NCBI GenBank assembly: GCA_030710605.1 | Contig: CP092865.1 | Span: forward strand, 135,859,500 to 135,923,499 | Reading direction: 5' to 3' | DNA: 64,000 nucleotides | Source of the DNA: Cordylochernes scorpioides | Lineage: Eukaryota > Arthropoda > Arachnida > Pseudoscorpiones > Chernetidae | In this document: piece after piece, positions 20,712-31,689 of the stretch | Layout: each line of letters opens with the position of its first letter | Position numbering within the stretch: position 1 is the first letter of the stretch | Position numbers and translations under genes: made by a program | The notes under the pieces: model-generated | What the model was told of the DNA's origin: nothing | The model's database searches: none | The model's input: only the letters and a program-made list of their open reading frames with translations

Positions 20712-21437
20712 AAATGGTGCACTATGGCATCATAATATAATTGTTCAATTAAGTTGTATTAGATCTATCCTATTTTTATAAAAAAAAAAGACAATAGATA
20801 GGAAGTGAAACATGTTATGGGGGCCTCAGTAGAGCTACCAAAGGGACCAACCAACCAAGAAACAGTTGTTGTATATAATATAGATTAACTTATATGGACC
20901 TCCAGTAGGTCAGTCTCTCAGTTCTTCTACACCTATTCAATTTACACACTCTTTAACTCACAAAAATATCTTTAAGTTTTGTCATAGCTGTTGGTGTTAT
21001 ATGCTCAACTTGTCAGTTGAGAGAATCTATAAAGATTTCTATTATAACCACTTCACTCTCTCTATAATGCCATTGAAGTGAGAATATGCAGTTTGCCCTC
21101 TAATGCCATTTCTATTCTAACCTCTTTATACCATGAATTCTACACAATGTTGAAAATGTTTTTAAATGATTATTATTATTTTTTGAAAATAATAAAATAT
21201 TTTTTTTTTTATTTATATCTTTTGTGTGTGACAATTTCTTTACATACTTACACAACATAAGAGACAATCTCTACAACTGCCTGAGTTGTTGATACAATGA
21301 AACTTATATGTATTTGTGAAAAAATGTACAAATGTGATATTGTACTGTGATAAGGTTAATAAATTAAGAAAATCAAAAGGGGCATCTTGCGCAAGCGATC
21401 AGCAACTTTGAGTTGCACGGAGATTCTTATATGATAT
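20712..21437. other. Intergenic AT-rich DNA, nothing recognised
   Basis: Downstream of CPR. Near 21353-21430 a segment (GGTTAATAAATTAAGAAAA ... GCGCAAGCGATCAGCAA) echoes family H-like flanks seen near 16263 and 22165. No gene is seen. Confidence 0.45.
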
Positions 21438-21442
21438 AAAGT

Positions 21443-21612
21443 AAAACCTGTCTATAGTGCCCCCTCTTGGGACTTACCAAAATATGATGCTATAGAGAGG
21501 TGGTGCTATAGACAGGTCACTTTTTAATGTAAATCGCATCATACTACGTATTTAAAATGAGGTGCTATAGAGAGGAAGGCGCTATTTAGAGGGGGCAATA
21601 TAGACAAATTTA
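21443..21612. mobile_element. MITE of the 1330-1500 family
   Basis: The same interior (GCTATAGACAGGTCACTTTT, TACTACGTATTTAAAAT, GCTATAGAGAGGAAGGC) is present, with decayed ends GTAAAACCTGTC and GACAAATTTAC. Confidence 0.7.
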
Positions 21613-21639
21613 CCTGTGAATTTTAAAAACAAAAAAGGC

Positions 21640-21835
21640 ATATCCTGACTGCTCACATGAGCAATTTAGATGTCAGAGTGTCATCTAGTGGAATAAAAAT
21701 CAACTAAAGGTTAATTTAAGTTTGTTCCCTGATATTTGGACAACCCATTTTCTTGATAAATCAAGAAAGCCAACCATGTACACGATTCAAGCTGTTAGTC
21801 CTCGTATGTGTGACTATTCTCAAAAGTACCGAGTA
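21640..21835 (-). mobile_element. Decayed family H copy
   Basis: It retains GGCATATCCTGAC, GTCATCTAGTGGAA, TTGTTCCCTGATATTTGG and TTCTTGATAAATCAAGAAA in the family H order. The hammerhead site (about 21775-21810) is too mutated to score. Confidence 0.6.
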
Positions 21836-21924
21836 AAGCAATATCTCAATAGAAGGAACCTATTAATGAAATATTTGGATCTTCCAATACTGTAACTTAG
21901 GAAATTGGCATTGCCTGATCATAC

Positions 21925-22195
21925 AACTAAAAGTTGTTGTTGGCTTGCACCATCTGTTGGAATAAATATTAACTATTCCTTGATTTTTAATTAATCCAGA
22001 ATTGGCCAAATGCTCTTTATTGATTAATCAAGCTTGTGCCACACTGATGAGGGCCAACAGCTTGAAACTCATAAGTGGTTAGCTTTTCTTGATTAATCAA
22101 GAATGTGTATTTGGTTTATTCTGGAATAATTAAAAATCAATAAATAGTTGATATTTATTCTGACAGATGGCGCAAGTCATCAGCAAATTTTATTT
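21925..22195. mobile_element. Palindromic family H relative with apical hammerhead-like core
   Basis: The inverted arms run from TTGCACCATCTGTTGGAATA (left) to GACAGATGGCGCAAG (right). Between them, at 22044 (+), lies CTGATGA, GGGC/GCTT stem II with loop CAACA, and GAAA. Stem I GCCAC/GTGGT is plausible, but the stem III palindrome is lost (ACTCAT). Confidence 0.65.
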
Positions 22196-22229
22196 GCACG
22201 ATCAGGAGATGCTTTTTCCTAATTTATCC

Positions 22230-22807
22230 ACCTGATCCCAGTACAATTTCTTTTTGTACTATTTTTTCAGATACCTTTGTTGTTGTTAGCCTCCATCAGG
22301 TCACCTTTGAGTAACTATATCGACACATATTCTCCAATTTGATCTGTTAGTGGTCATCACTTGCTGTAACCTTCTTGGCCCCTTCCAGCTACATTATCTA
22401 AAATATCAATTTTCATACCTATTTAAAATATTTAAAAAAAACAATCATTATAATTACTAAAAAAGGTATAGGATGCTGCAACTATTTTATTATTTGACTA
22501 AAGTAGTTTTCTCGGGCAAGCCCTTCCCCATCAAACTAAATCATATGAAAAGGTAATGGAGAGAGATTAAATGGCATTTTGTGGAGATATATCGAAGCTA
22601 CTTTAATCCATTAATATAAAAAGTTACAGTGTCTTATACCTTATTTTTGTAATTTGTTGAAATCCACAAACCAGTGATAATGAATCATTATAATGTGTTA
22701 AAATAAGAGAAATCCTAAATAGATTTTTGTTTCATTTTCCATTTAAATAGCTAATATTTTCATCTGGAAATTCACCATGATGTTAACCCAAGAAAGAGTT
22801 TGTAATA
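22230..22807. other. AT-rich intergenic DNA
   Basis: A fragment CTCGGGCAAGCCCTTCCCC near 22513 resembles the family B/D stem-II block. Otherwise nothing was recognised. Confidence 0.45.
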
Positions 22808-22809
22808 TA

Positions 22810-24228
22810 CACTGCGTGACATTGAAAATGGAACACCAAGAAATAGTGGCCAGAAAATTATGCAAATTTCAGAGTAGACGCGCCTAACCGAGTTATGCAA
22901 ATAATGTAAAATGCGCAGCTCTCGTGCGCACATGGAGTAAGATATAAGGGAAGGAACTTGCAGAAAGGACAGTATTCGTGTCGTTATTTCTTCAAGGAAA
23001 ATCATTGTAGAAATTTTGTTCTTGTGTCAAAAGACACGTGTAATAACAGAGAATGCCAGGTCATCGTAAACGGAGGCAGTTCAAGCAGACAGACGCTTTT
23101 ACGAGGGGCATGGTGATCGGACTGAAAAGGGCAGGTTGGTCCAAACGTCAAATCGCAGCTGATACACACTTTGGTGCGTCCACGATGCACCGACTGTGGA
23201 GAAGATGGTTGGAACAAGGAAATGTGGCAATTTATAGGAATGCCGGTGCAACCAGAGTGACGTCAGCACGTGTGGATCGGCGTATCCTTCGACAAGCAGT
23301 GACGGCCCCACAAGCCACTTGTACCGCCATCCTGCAACATGTGCAAGACACCCTAGATCATTCCATCTCGACCAGAACCATTTCCCGTCGATTGATTGCT
23401 AATGGCTTGCACTCATGCCGTCCACTAAGAAGACTGCCATTGACCCCACCGAATAGGCGCCAACGTTTGGAATGGTGCCGGGCTAGATCGACGTGGATGA
23501 CGGAATGGCACAGGGTCGTGTTCTCAGATGAGTCGCGTTTCTGCTTGTCCAGTGATAGTCGCCGTGTACGCGTGTGGCGTCGACGTGGAGAAAGGTCCAA
23601 TCCGGTAGCAATTGTGGAACGCCCCACCGTGCGACAACGTGGAATCATGGTTTGGGGCGCAATCGCGTATGATTCCAGGTCACATTTACTTTGTATTCAG
23701 GGCACTATGACGGCCCAACGATACATTGATGATGTGCTGCGACGGGTGACACTCCCCTACCTTCATGGGCTACCCAATGCCCTTTATCAGCAGGATAACG
23801 CCCGACAGCACACTGCTCGCATTAGCCAACAAGCTCTGCAAGATGTACAGATGCTTTCCTGGCCACCGTACTCTCCTGATCTCTCACCAATCGAGCACGT
23901 CTGGGACATCATTGGACGCCGTTTGCATGCCTTGCCACAGCCGCGTTCAGAAGACGAGCTGTGGCAAATGGTTGAGAGGGAATGGAGAGCCATCCCTCAG
24001 GACGCCATCCGTACTCTGATTGACTCTCTACCTAGACGTGCTGCTGCGTGCATCGCCGTTCGCGGTGGTCCTACTTGCTACTAAGCCGACGCCGTTCTCG
24101 CTCTGTATTATGACTATCATTTTGAAATAAAGATCACTTATTGTTCGTCCCTGTCTCTCTCTGTCTGCCGAGTTTCATCACTTTCTGGCCACTATTTCTT
24201 GGTGTTCCCTTTTCAATGTCACGCAGTG
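22810..24228 (+). mobile_element. Intact Tc1-like transposon with TA TSD
   Basis: 47-bp terminal inverted repeats (22810-22856 and 24182-24228; start CACTGCGTGACATTGAAAA) differ at one position. TA dinucleotides flank both sides (22808-22809, 24229-24230). The 1419-bp element encloses one uninterrupted transposase gene. Near-identical ends and an intact ORF point to recent insertion and possible autonomy. Confidence 0.95.
23053..24084 (+). CDS. Tc1/mariner-superfamily DDE transposase, 343 aa
   Basis: This enzyme would cut and paste the flanking element by binding its inverted repeats. An N-terminal helix-turn-helix (about residues 18-52, GWSKRQIAADTHFGASTMHR) and a second one (about 85-125) form the paired-like DNA-binding part. 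The DDE core shows D159 (VFSDESRF), D248 (QQDNARQHTA) and E281 (LSPIEHVWD). Only 32 residues separate the second and third acids, against 34 in classical Tc1. The length is normal for the family. ATG at 23053 is the first Met of the open frame and follows about 200 bp of leader. No stops or frameshifts. Confidence 0.93.
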   Translation: MPGHRKRRQFKQTDAFTRGMVIGLKRAGWSKRQIAADTHFGASTMHRLWRRWLEQGNVAIYRNAGATRVTSARVDRRILRQAVTAPQATCTAILQHVQDTLDHSISTRTISRRLIANGLHSCRPLRRLPLTPPNRRQRLEWCRARSTWMTEWHRVVFSDESRFCLSSDSRRVRVWRRRGERSNPVAIVERPTVRQRGIMVWGAIAYDSRSHLLCIQGTMTAQRYIDDVLRRVTLPYLHGLPNALYQQDNARQHTARISQQALQDVQMLSWPPYSPDLSPIEHVWDIIGRRLHALPQPRSEDELWQMVEREWRAIPQDAIRTLIDSLPRRAAACIAVRGGPTCY

Positions 24229-24396
24229 TATGTTGTTCAGAACCTAATATGAAATCCATAAGTAAATTTTAATATTTTCAAAACCATTATTTTCAATTTT
24301 TCTTTGACTGTTAAGGCAAACACTGGTAGGGCTAATAAATAGATAAAATCGTTAGAACATTTTAATACAATGATTTTTGAAACTTAAACTTGGATG

Positions 24397-25865
24397 AATG
24401 GCCTGGAAACACTTGGTTCACTAAGGCTACTAAGACAGACTCCTAAACAACGGGACTGCCCGGGTAGTTGACGATCTATGGTTATGCTTAGGGAGCCTGA
24501 GTTAATTATATGTTACTGTTTAGATAATTCCTGGCCTGGAAACACTTGGTTCACTAAGGCTACCAAGACAGACTCCTAAACAACGGGACAGCCCGGGTAA
24601 TTGGCGATTTATGGTTATGCTTAGGGAGCCTAAGTTAACTATATGTTACTGTTTAGATAATTCCTGGCCTGGAAACACTTAGTGAACCAAGGCTACCAAG
24701 ACAGACTCCTAAACTACAGAACAGCCCGGGTACTTGGCGATCTATGGTTACGCTTAGGGAGCCTGAGTTAACTCTATGTTACTGTTTATATAATTCCTGC
24801 CTGGAAACACTTGGTTCACTAAGGCTACCAAGACAGACTCCTAAAAAACGGGACAGCCCGGGTACTTGGCAATCTATGGTTGTGCTTAGGGAGCCTGAGT
24901 TAACTATATGTTACTGTTTAGATAATTCCTGGCCTGGAAACACTTGGTTCACTAAGGCTACCAAGACAGACTCCTAAAAAACGGGACAGCCCGGGTACTT
25001 GGCGATCTATGGTTATGCTTAGGGAGCCTGAGTTAACTATATGTTACTGTTTAGATAATTCCTGGCCTGGAAACACTTGGTTCACTAAGGCTACCAAGAC
25101 AGACTCCTAAACTACAGGACAGACCGGGTAGATGGCGATCTATGGATACGCTTAGGGAGCCTGAGTTAACTATATGTTACTGTTTATATAATTCCTGCCT
25201 GGAAACACTTGGTTCACTAAGGCTACCAAGACAGACTCCTAAAAAACGGGACAGCCCGGGTACTTGGCAATCTATGGTTGTGCTTAGGGAGCCTGAGTTA
25301 ACTATATGTTACTGTTTAGATAATTCCTGGCCTGGAAACACTTGGTTCACTAAGGCTACCAAGACAGACTCCTAAACTACAGGACAGCCCGGGTACTTGG
25401 CGATCTATGGTTACGCTTAGGAAGCCTGAGTTAATTATATGTTACTGTTTATATAATTCCTGCATGGAAACACTTGGTTCACTAAGGCTACCAAGACAGA
25501 CTCCTAAACAACGAGACAGCCCGGGTACTTGGCGATCTATGGTTATGCTTAGGGAGCCTGAGTTCACTATATGTTACTGTTTAGATAATTCCTGCCTGGA
25601 AACACTTGGTTCACTAAGGCTACCAAGACAGACTCCTAAAAAACGGGACAGCCCAGGTACTTGGCGATCTATGGTTATGCTTAGGGAGCCTGAGTTAACT
25701 ATATGTTACTGTTTAGATAATTCCTGGCCTGGAAACACTTGGTTCACTAAGGCTACCAAGACAGACTCCTAAACTACAGGACACACCGGGTAGTTGGCGA
25801 TCTATGGATACGCTGCAGGAGCCTGGGTTACCTATATGTTACTGTTTAGACAATTGTCTCTCCTG
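24397..25865. repeat. ~132-bp satellite array, about 11 copies
   Basis: Units of 131-133 bp repeat GGCCTGGAAACACTTGG ... CCTAAA..ACGGGACAGCCCGGG ... GCTTAGGGAGCCTGAGTTAAC. Starts fall near 24401, 24533, 24666, 24797, 24930 and onwards. Short open frames (77-121 codons) recur with the unit and are not genes. Confidence 0.92.
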
Positions 25866-25869
25866 GGCA

Positions 25870-26150
25870 GTAAATATGGGAGAATTCAACTAGTAAATTG
25901 TGCTTTCTTTTAGATACATTCTAATTATAAACATTTTAATATTTATGATAAAATTGTTGAAACAAACGACCATCTTAAAATAGTGTATTTTGACAGAGTA
26001 GCAATGTTAGTTGTATATTAATGATTTGCTACTAAGAATCCTATGCATCAAAACTAAAAAATATAATGAAAACATTGATTGATTATATGATGTATTGAGA
26101 CATTTATTGTAATATTTTATTTCACAAATTTACAATTTAAATTTACAAAA
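25870..26150. other. AT-rich spacer
   Basis: No feature recognised. Confidence 0.5.
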
Positions 26151-26154
26151 ATTT

Positions 26155-26470
26155 CCAACTCCGCCTTTGCCGGTCCCAAGCCCGGATGAAAAAGGAGGAG
26201 GGGGAGCAGTAACAAGCTCGGTAAAAAACCTGGGTTCAGCTGGCCCGGCTGATAGTACCCTGTAAGGGCTCCTAATCCAGGGATACAGGATGAGCAGCGT
26301 CTGTACTCCATGTTAGTAGCGGCTGCACATGGCGTCTGTTCCTCATGTCAGAGGCGGCCATTTTTTTTGGAGCTAAGTCGGCCTGCCACTGAGTAGTACT
26401 CCCAGTCTTAATGACAAAGGCAGACGCATTTTACTTCACCCAGTGTGGAGATAAGAAAGAAGAAGAAGAA
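26155..26470 (+). mobile_element. LINE-derived short retroposon (element N)
   Basis: A complete copy from AACTCCGCCTTTGCCGG to the AAGAAGAAGAA tail. TTCACAAATT-type repeats at about 26121 and 26474 may be its TSD. Its body matches the LINE leader at 27370-27500. Confidence 0.75.
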
Positions 26471-26589
26471 TATTTCACAAATTAATTTTAATTAGTAAGA
26501 ATACATGGAGGTAACAGAGGCTCCTGGAGTATCCTTAGATCGGCCAAGGAAGGAGATTTTTGTTTTATTAATCTCATTTCTTGAAAAGA

Positions 26590-27208
26590 GAAAAAGAAAT
26601 TCTGTCCAATCGCTTCATCAGGGAGAGTATACCGGGCAAGGTGAGGAGATAGTAAGATTTATGAATATATGGCTTCAACAGGGAGAGTAGATGTGGCAAT
26701 ATGGGGAGATAGTAAGATTTATGAATATATGGCTTCATCAGGGAGAGTGGACGGGGCAAGATGGGGAGATAGTAAGATTTATGAATATATGGCTTCATCA
26801 GGGAGAGAGTAGATGGGGAGATAGTAAGATTTATGAATATATGGCTTCCTCAGGGAGAGAGTAGATGGGGCAAGGTGGGGAGATAGTAAGATTTATGAAT
26901 ATATGGCTTCCACAGGGAGAGAAGACAGGGTAAGATGGAGAGAGTGTAAAATATATGAATATATGGCTTCATCATGGAGTGTAGACGGGGCAAGATGGGG
27001 AGATAGTAAGATTTATGAATATATGGCTTCATCATGGAGTGTAGACGGAGCAAGATGGGGAGATAGTAAGATTTATGAATATATTGAACCATCAGGGAGT
27101 GTAAACGGGCCAAGATGGGGAGATAGTAAGATTTATGAATATATATGGTTTCATCAGGGAGAGTAGACGGGGCAGGAAGGGGAGATAGTAAGATTTATAA
27201 ATATATGG
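26590..27208. repeat. 60-bp minisatellite, left part
   Basis: About ten units of 60 bp (GATTTATGAATATATGGCTT ... GATGGGGAGATAGTAA). The array continues at 31431-31680 beyond the inserted LINE. The frames stay open because 60 is divisible by 3; I do not read them as genes. Confidence 0.92.
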
Positions 27209-30200
27209 TCCCTTGGCAGAGCTGACTGCTATAGGGCGCGTCCCCAGGTGGCGGATAGGGGAACGACCTTCAGATATGAAGGCCAGCTGCGAAACAAGCA
27301 GAATAACTCTGACGAATAAGCAGTCGCGGACCAACAGCAGCATTGTTAGAAGAGGAGTAGACCTCTTTAAAAATCCTGACTTCAACTGACCCGGTTGATG
27401 GACCTCAGCAAGGGTCCCACTCCAGGGATACGGAGGAGCTGTGTCTGTACTCATGTTAGAGTCGGCAGCAAAGGCGTCTGCTTCCATGTTAGGAACGGCC
27501 TCAAACTACAGGCAAAGTCAGACTTTCACCAAAGTGTGCCTGGATCATGGTGCCATGATCAACGAAAGCTGCACCCCTATACCCCATTCCATGAGATCAG
27601 ATGTTGATTTGCATGCTGCATCGCCCGTCGCGCAGAATAAACAGGGGCGCGTTCAGGACTTAGGTAGAGGGTTCTGTCCGATAAGTATAATACAGTCTCC
27701 ACAAACTTCTAACTTTGCAGCTTCCAAGCAATTGAGCATTCTGCAGTGCAACATCAATGGATTGTGCTCAACAGCAACAAAAATAAAATTAGAAGAAATA
27801 ATGGAAATAGCTGAAAAACAAAAGATACAAATTATAGCCCTACAGGAAACCAAATTAAATGAAAAGTACAATCTCAAATATAAAAACTACAATATCCTCA
27901 GAAAAGACCGAAATAAAGAAGGGGGTGGCCTTGCATTTTTAATCAAGAATTTGTACTATGAAGACATAGCCATTAATATTCCAAACACATCAGACCTCGA
28001 AGCCCAAGGTATCAAAGTCTACCTCAATCAAAACAAAACCATCAACATATTCAATATGTATCACCCACCAAACAATAAACTTATTGACGATGGAACAATG
28101 GCTCAATTTCTTACAGACAACACTATTATTGTAGGTGACCTTAATGCCAAACATCAACTATGGGGATGTTCCACGCCAAACCCAAGAGGCAAAATACTTT
28201 CAAACTTATTTGACGACAATGCCTTCATGTGCTTAAATGATGGGAATCCTACCCACCATTCCTACAGTTATAATACCGCACAAGCCCTCGATATAAGTTT
28301 TTCCAGTCCTGACATTTTCCACAAATGCAAATGGCAAATATTAAAAAGTATTGGAAGTGATCATTTGCCTATTTTGATAGAAATTAGCACCAAGACCAAA
28401 ACCAGCTCAATTAAAGAAAAATTCTGGAACTTCAAAAAGGCTAATTGGAATCTTTACCAGCAAAACACCAATGAAGACTTTAGAAAAGCACCCACTAGAA
28501 TAAAAGATCTGGAACAAAATTGGATATGTTTCAAAAACACCATTATTAAAGCAGCCAAAGTTTCAATACCAAGAGGTAATATTAAGAAATGGATTCCAAA
28601 TTATACACACCAGGCAAAAGATATTCAAACACTTATAACTAAAAGAAATGAACTACAAAAAAAGTGCACCCAAAACCAAACAAATTGTAGAACTGAACTG
28701 AACATTGTGAATGCAAAAATAAAAAGATTATACGTAAATATGAAAAGGGAAAAATGGAAACAAACTTGTGAAAACCTGAACCCAAGAAACCCAAATACAA
28801 AACTTTGGCATTTGGCAAAACAAATTGACAGAGCCCAGCCACAAACTGAAAACACAAATATGATTAAGAATACAGATGGTACCCCAGCAACTAATGACAA
28901 AAATGCTGCTAATCTTTTAGGTAATTCATATCAAATAAGTAGTAAAATCAAATTTGAAATAAAAGATAAGAAAGTTGAAAAAAAGGCCCGAAAGATTATC
29001 CATGACTGTAAAAACGTCACTAGCACTCATAATATTTTCCATGAGAAAATCAATATGAAAGAGCTAGATTATGCATTAGAAAACACTGACCTAAACAAGA
29101 CTCCTGGGCCAGATGGAATCCATGGCCAAATGATATCAAACTTGGGCAAAAATGGCAAAGAAAAACTTCTTGATATTTTCAATAACTCCTGGAAAACTGG
29201 AAAATTGCCTCAAGACTGGAAAACTGCAACAATAATTCCTATTAAAAAACTTGACAAATCTGCTGATGACCCAAAAAACTACCGACCTATCTCCCTCACA
29301 AGTATTTGCTGCAAATTAATGGAAAAAATTATACTCAGACGACTCACCTACCACCTCGACACAAGAAATCTCTTACCAAAAGAACAATATGGATTTAGGA
29401 AAGGACATGGGACAATAGACCAACTCTTATTTTTCACACAAAAGGTAAAAGATGCACAAAACAGAAAACCAACTAACCACACAATAGCTGCTTTTTTAGA
29501 CCTTACACAAGCTTTTGATAAGGTATGGAAAAACAAGTTAATTACAAAATTATACAAACATTTCAAAATTGATGGAAAAGCTATCACTTGGATAAATGAT
29601 TTCCTTAAAAATAGATACATCAGGGTCAAATATAATGGCACTCTATCTAAAACCTTCAAATTGTACCAAGGATTACCACAAGGATCAGTCCTTAGCCCAA
29701 CTCTCTTCACCCTATTTATTGCAGGCATAGAAGAAAAAATTTCACATAAAACCAATATTGGACTATTCGCTGATGACATTATTCTATGGAGCAGCAATAC
29801 TAACTGGAAAAAAGCTGAAAGAGATTTGAACAAGACTCTTTTCCACCTAGAAAAATTTGCTAATAAACATAAATTAGAATTTAACCCCCAAAAATCTGAA
29901 ACCTGTCTTTTTACTACCGATAAGAAACTATACAAAATAAGACCAAAAATTATTCTGAAAGAACAACAATTGCAATATAATAAACATCCTAAATATCTTG
30001 GCTACACCCTGGATCCAGAAATTAACTCCAGTAAACATATTGAAGAAGTTATTAGAAAAGGAAGAGACCGACTAAAAATCCTGAAATATATTTCAGGAAG
30101 AGAGTGGGGAGCCGATGCAACCACACTAAAATTAACTTACACATCTCTAATTAGACCTATCCTGGAATATGGATATCAAATCTATGGTACAGCATCTGAA

Positions 30201-31430
30201 ACAAATCTAAAATCACTGGAAAGGATACAACTAAGTGCAGCTAGAATTATTACAGGTCTTCGTAATACCTGCCCTAACGATATTGTACTTTACGAGGCAG
30301 ACATTATGCCCTTAAAGGATAGAAGAAGCTACAATCTGCCAAAATATATAAACAAAATCAAGAGTTATGGAAACAAACACAGAACTTCCAAGTACATACT
30401 TAATTGGGAATCCAATTTAAGACTAAAAAAAGAAGGCCCTCTACACCTGGCCAAAAGAAATGAATTTTTAAAATATAAAGTGGAAAAAAATTATTTAGCA
30501 GAAAAAATGTCTCCATGCAAACCACTACAAAATGTTATTTTTAATGCCACTTTAAATGAACCCACCAACAAACAATACCAAAATCCAGAATACTTAAAAC
30601 AATTATCATTAGAAATAATTAATAACATTCCTAAAAATGCAATAACTATCTATACCGATGGTAGCAGAGACGAGCTAGGACACACTGGCAGTGGCTGTCT
30701 CATCAAAACTACAAATGGCATTGAGAAAATGAACAGAAGAAACCCAGATTTTTGCTCAGTCTTCAGATCAGAACTTATAGCCATCTATGAAGCCTTAAAA
30801 TCCATCAGAAATACTAATTATCAAGATATCTGGATTCTTACTGATAGTAGAAGTGCCATACAACACTTGAGTCACACAGGGGAACTCAGAGACAAAGTAA
30901 GCAGGAACATAATTGGTTATCTCCAAAAACTCTCAAAAACCTCAAAAATTCACCTTCAATGGATACCCTCACACGTTGGCATTGAAGGCAATGAAGCTGC
31001 TGATGTGCTAGCGAAAAAAGGCACAAAAGAACCCTTGCCACAGAAAAATAAACTTACTTTTAAAGAAATAGAAACAATAGCCAAAACAAAAATAAACAAG
31101 AACTGGAGGATCCCACCAAAGCACAGTTGGTACAGTGGAGTGAACCCAGGAGGAGCTCTGAAGATCAGAAATAGACAGCATCAAACAACACTAACAAGAT
31201 TTAGAACGGGCCATCTCAAGCCATTGAAGATAGAAAATAATAACAAAATCTACCCCACTTGCCCAAAATGTAGCTTGGCACCTGCAGCTCCAGAACACAT
31301 TTTGGCTTGCATTAGATGCACTAAACAGGACCTTTGGGAGAGGCCGCTGCTCATCATAAAACAGCTCGAGGAGCATGAACTCATGGAATTCGTGTAATCT
31401 TTACACAAGGGGATAAGAAACAACAACAAC
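27209..31430 (+). mobile_element. Full-length I/R1-type LINE, 12-bp TSD
   Basis: The element is flanked by ATAAATATATGG at 27197-27208 and 31431-31442 and splits a 60-bp minisatellite. It begins TCCCTTGGCAGAGC and ends GGGGATAAGAAACAACAACAAC, a simple-repeat tail in place of poly-A. It contains one long open frame with endonuclease, RT and RNase H, and a leader of about 230 bp related to element N. No separate ORF1 is visible. The precise ends and intact frame suggest a young insertion. Confidence 0.95.
27441..31397 (+). CDS. LINE polyprotein: AP-endonuclease, reverse transcriptase, RNase H
   Basis: A 1318-residue protein that would nick target DNA and copy its RNA in place. Order: about 95 unassigned residues; AP-like endonuclease from about 97 (LSILQCNING, LQETKL, VGDLNAKH, SDHLPI); reverse transcriptase about 540-850 (TPGPDGI, YRPISLTS, LDLTQAFDKVW, QGLPQGSVLSP, catalytic FADDI near 776); RNase H about 1065-1200 (YTDGS, RSELIAIYEAL, LTDSRSA, GNEAADVLAKK); and a C-terminal Cys/His cluster (CPKCSL ... 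EHILACIRC). RNase H with an AP endonuclease places it in the I/R1 group. The true start is unsure: the first Met lies in leader-like sequence. Confidence 0.93.
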   Translation: MSVLMLESAAKASASMLGTASNYRQSQTFTKVCLDHGAMINESCTPIPHSMRSDVDLHAASPVAQNKQGRVQDLGRGFCPISIIQSPQTSNFAASKQLSILQCNINGLCSTATKIKLEEIMEIAEKQKIQIIALQETKLNEKYNLKYKNYNILRKDRNKEGGGLAFLIKNLYYEDIAINIPNTSDLEAQGIKVYLNQNKTINIFNMYHPPNNKLIDDGTMAQFLTDNTIIVGDLNAKHQLWGCSTPNPRGKILSNLFDDNAFMCLNDGNPTHHSYSYNTAQALDISFSSPDIFHKCKWQILKSIGSDHLPILIEISTKTKTSSIKEKFWNFKKANWNLYQQNTNEDFRKAPTRIKDLEQNWICFKNTIIKAAKVSIPRGNIKKWIPNYTHQAKDIQTLITKRNELQKKCTQNQTNCRTELNIVNAKIKRLYVNMKREKWKQTCENLNPRNPNTKLWHLAKQIDRAQPQTENTNMIKNTDGTPATNDKNAANLLGNSYQISSKIKFEIKDKKVEKKARKIIHDCKNVTSTHNIFHEKINMKELDYALENTDLNKTPGPDGIHGQMISNLGKNGKEKLLDIFNNSWKTGKLPQDWKTATIIPIKKLDKSADDPKNYRPISLTSICCKLMEKIILRRLTYHLDTRNLLPKEQYGFRKGHGTIDQLLFFTQKVKDAQNRKPTNHTIAAFLDLTQAFDKVWKNKLITKLYKHFKIDGKAITWINDFLKNRYIRVKYNGTLSKTFKLYQGLPQGSVLSPTLFTLFIAGIEEKISHKTNIGLFADDIILWSSNTNWKKAERDLNKTLFHLEKFANKHKLEFNPQKSETCLFTTDKKLYKIRPKIILKEQQLQYNKHPKYLGYTLDPEINSSKHIEEVIRKGRDRLKILKYISGREWGADATTLKLTYTSLIRPILEYGYQIYGTASETNLKSLERIQLSAARIITGLRNTCPNDIVLYEADIMPLKDRRSYNLPKYINKIKSYGNKHRTSKYILNWESNLRLKKEGPLHLAKRNEFLKYKVEKNYLAEKMSPCKPLQNVIFNATLNEPTNKQYQNPEYLKQLSLEIINNIPKNAITIYTDGSRDELGHTGSGCLIKTTNGIEKMNRRNPDFCSVFRSELIAIYEALKSIRNTNYQDIWILTDSRSAIQHLSHTGELRDKVSRNIIGYLQKLSKTSKIHLQWIPSHVGIEGNEAADVLAKKGTKEPLPQKNKLTFKEIETIAKTKINKNWRIPPKHSWYSGVNPGGALKIRNRQHQTTLTRFRTGHLKPLKIENNNKIYPTCPKCSLAPAAPEHILACIRCTKQDLWERPLLIIKQLEEHELMEFV

Positions 31431-31680
31431 ATAAATATATGGTTTCATCAGGGAGAGTCGACGGGGCAAGATGGGGAGATAGTAAGATTTATGAATTTAT
31501 GGCTTCATCAGGGAGAGTAGACGGGCAAGATGGGGATATAGTAGGATTTATGAATATATGGCTTCATCAGGGAGAGTAGATGGGGCAAGATGGGGAGATA
31601 GTAAAATTTATGAATATATGGTGTCATCAGGGAGAGTAGAAGGGGCAAGATGGGGAGATAGTAAGATTTATGATTTTTAT
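31431..31680. repeat. 60-bp minisatellite, right part
   Basis: About four units continue the array interrupted by the LINE and then decay at about 31680 into unique sequence. Confidence 0.9.
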
Positions 31681-31689
31681 GAGGGAGAT

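Noticed and set aside
24744-25772. Repeated 77-121 codon frames
   Set aside because: They recur with the 132-bp satellite unit and overlap each other. No coding signal beyond the repeat.
29348-29935. 195-codon antisense frame
   Set aside because: Shadow of the LINE reverse-transcriptase frame on the other strand.
26590-31680. CRISPR-like spaced repeats
   Set aside because: The 60-bp minisatellite has no unique spacers, and the DNA is eukaryotic.
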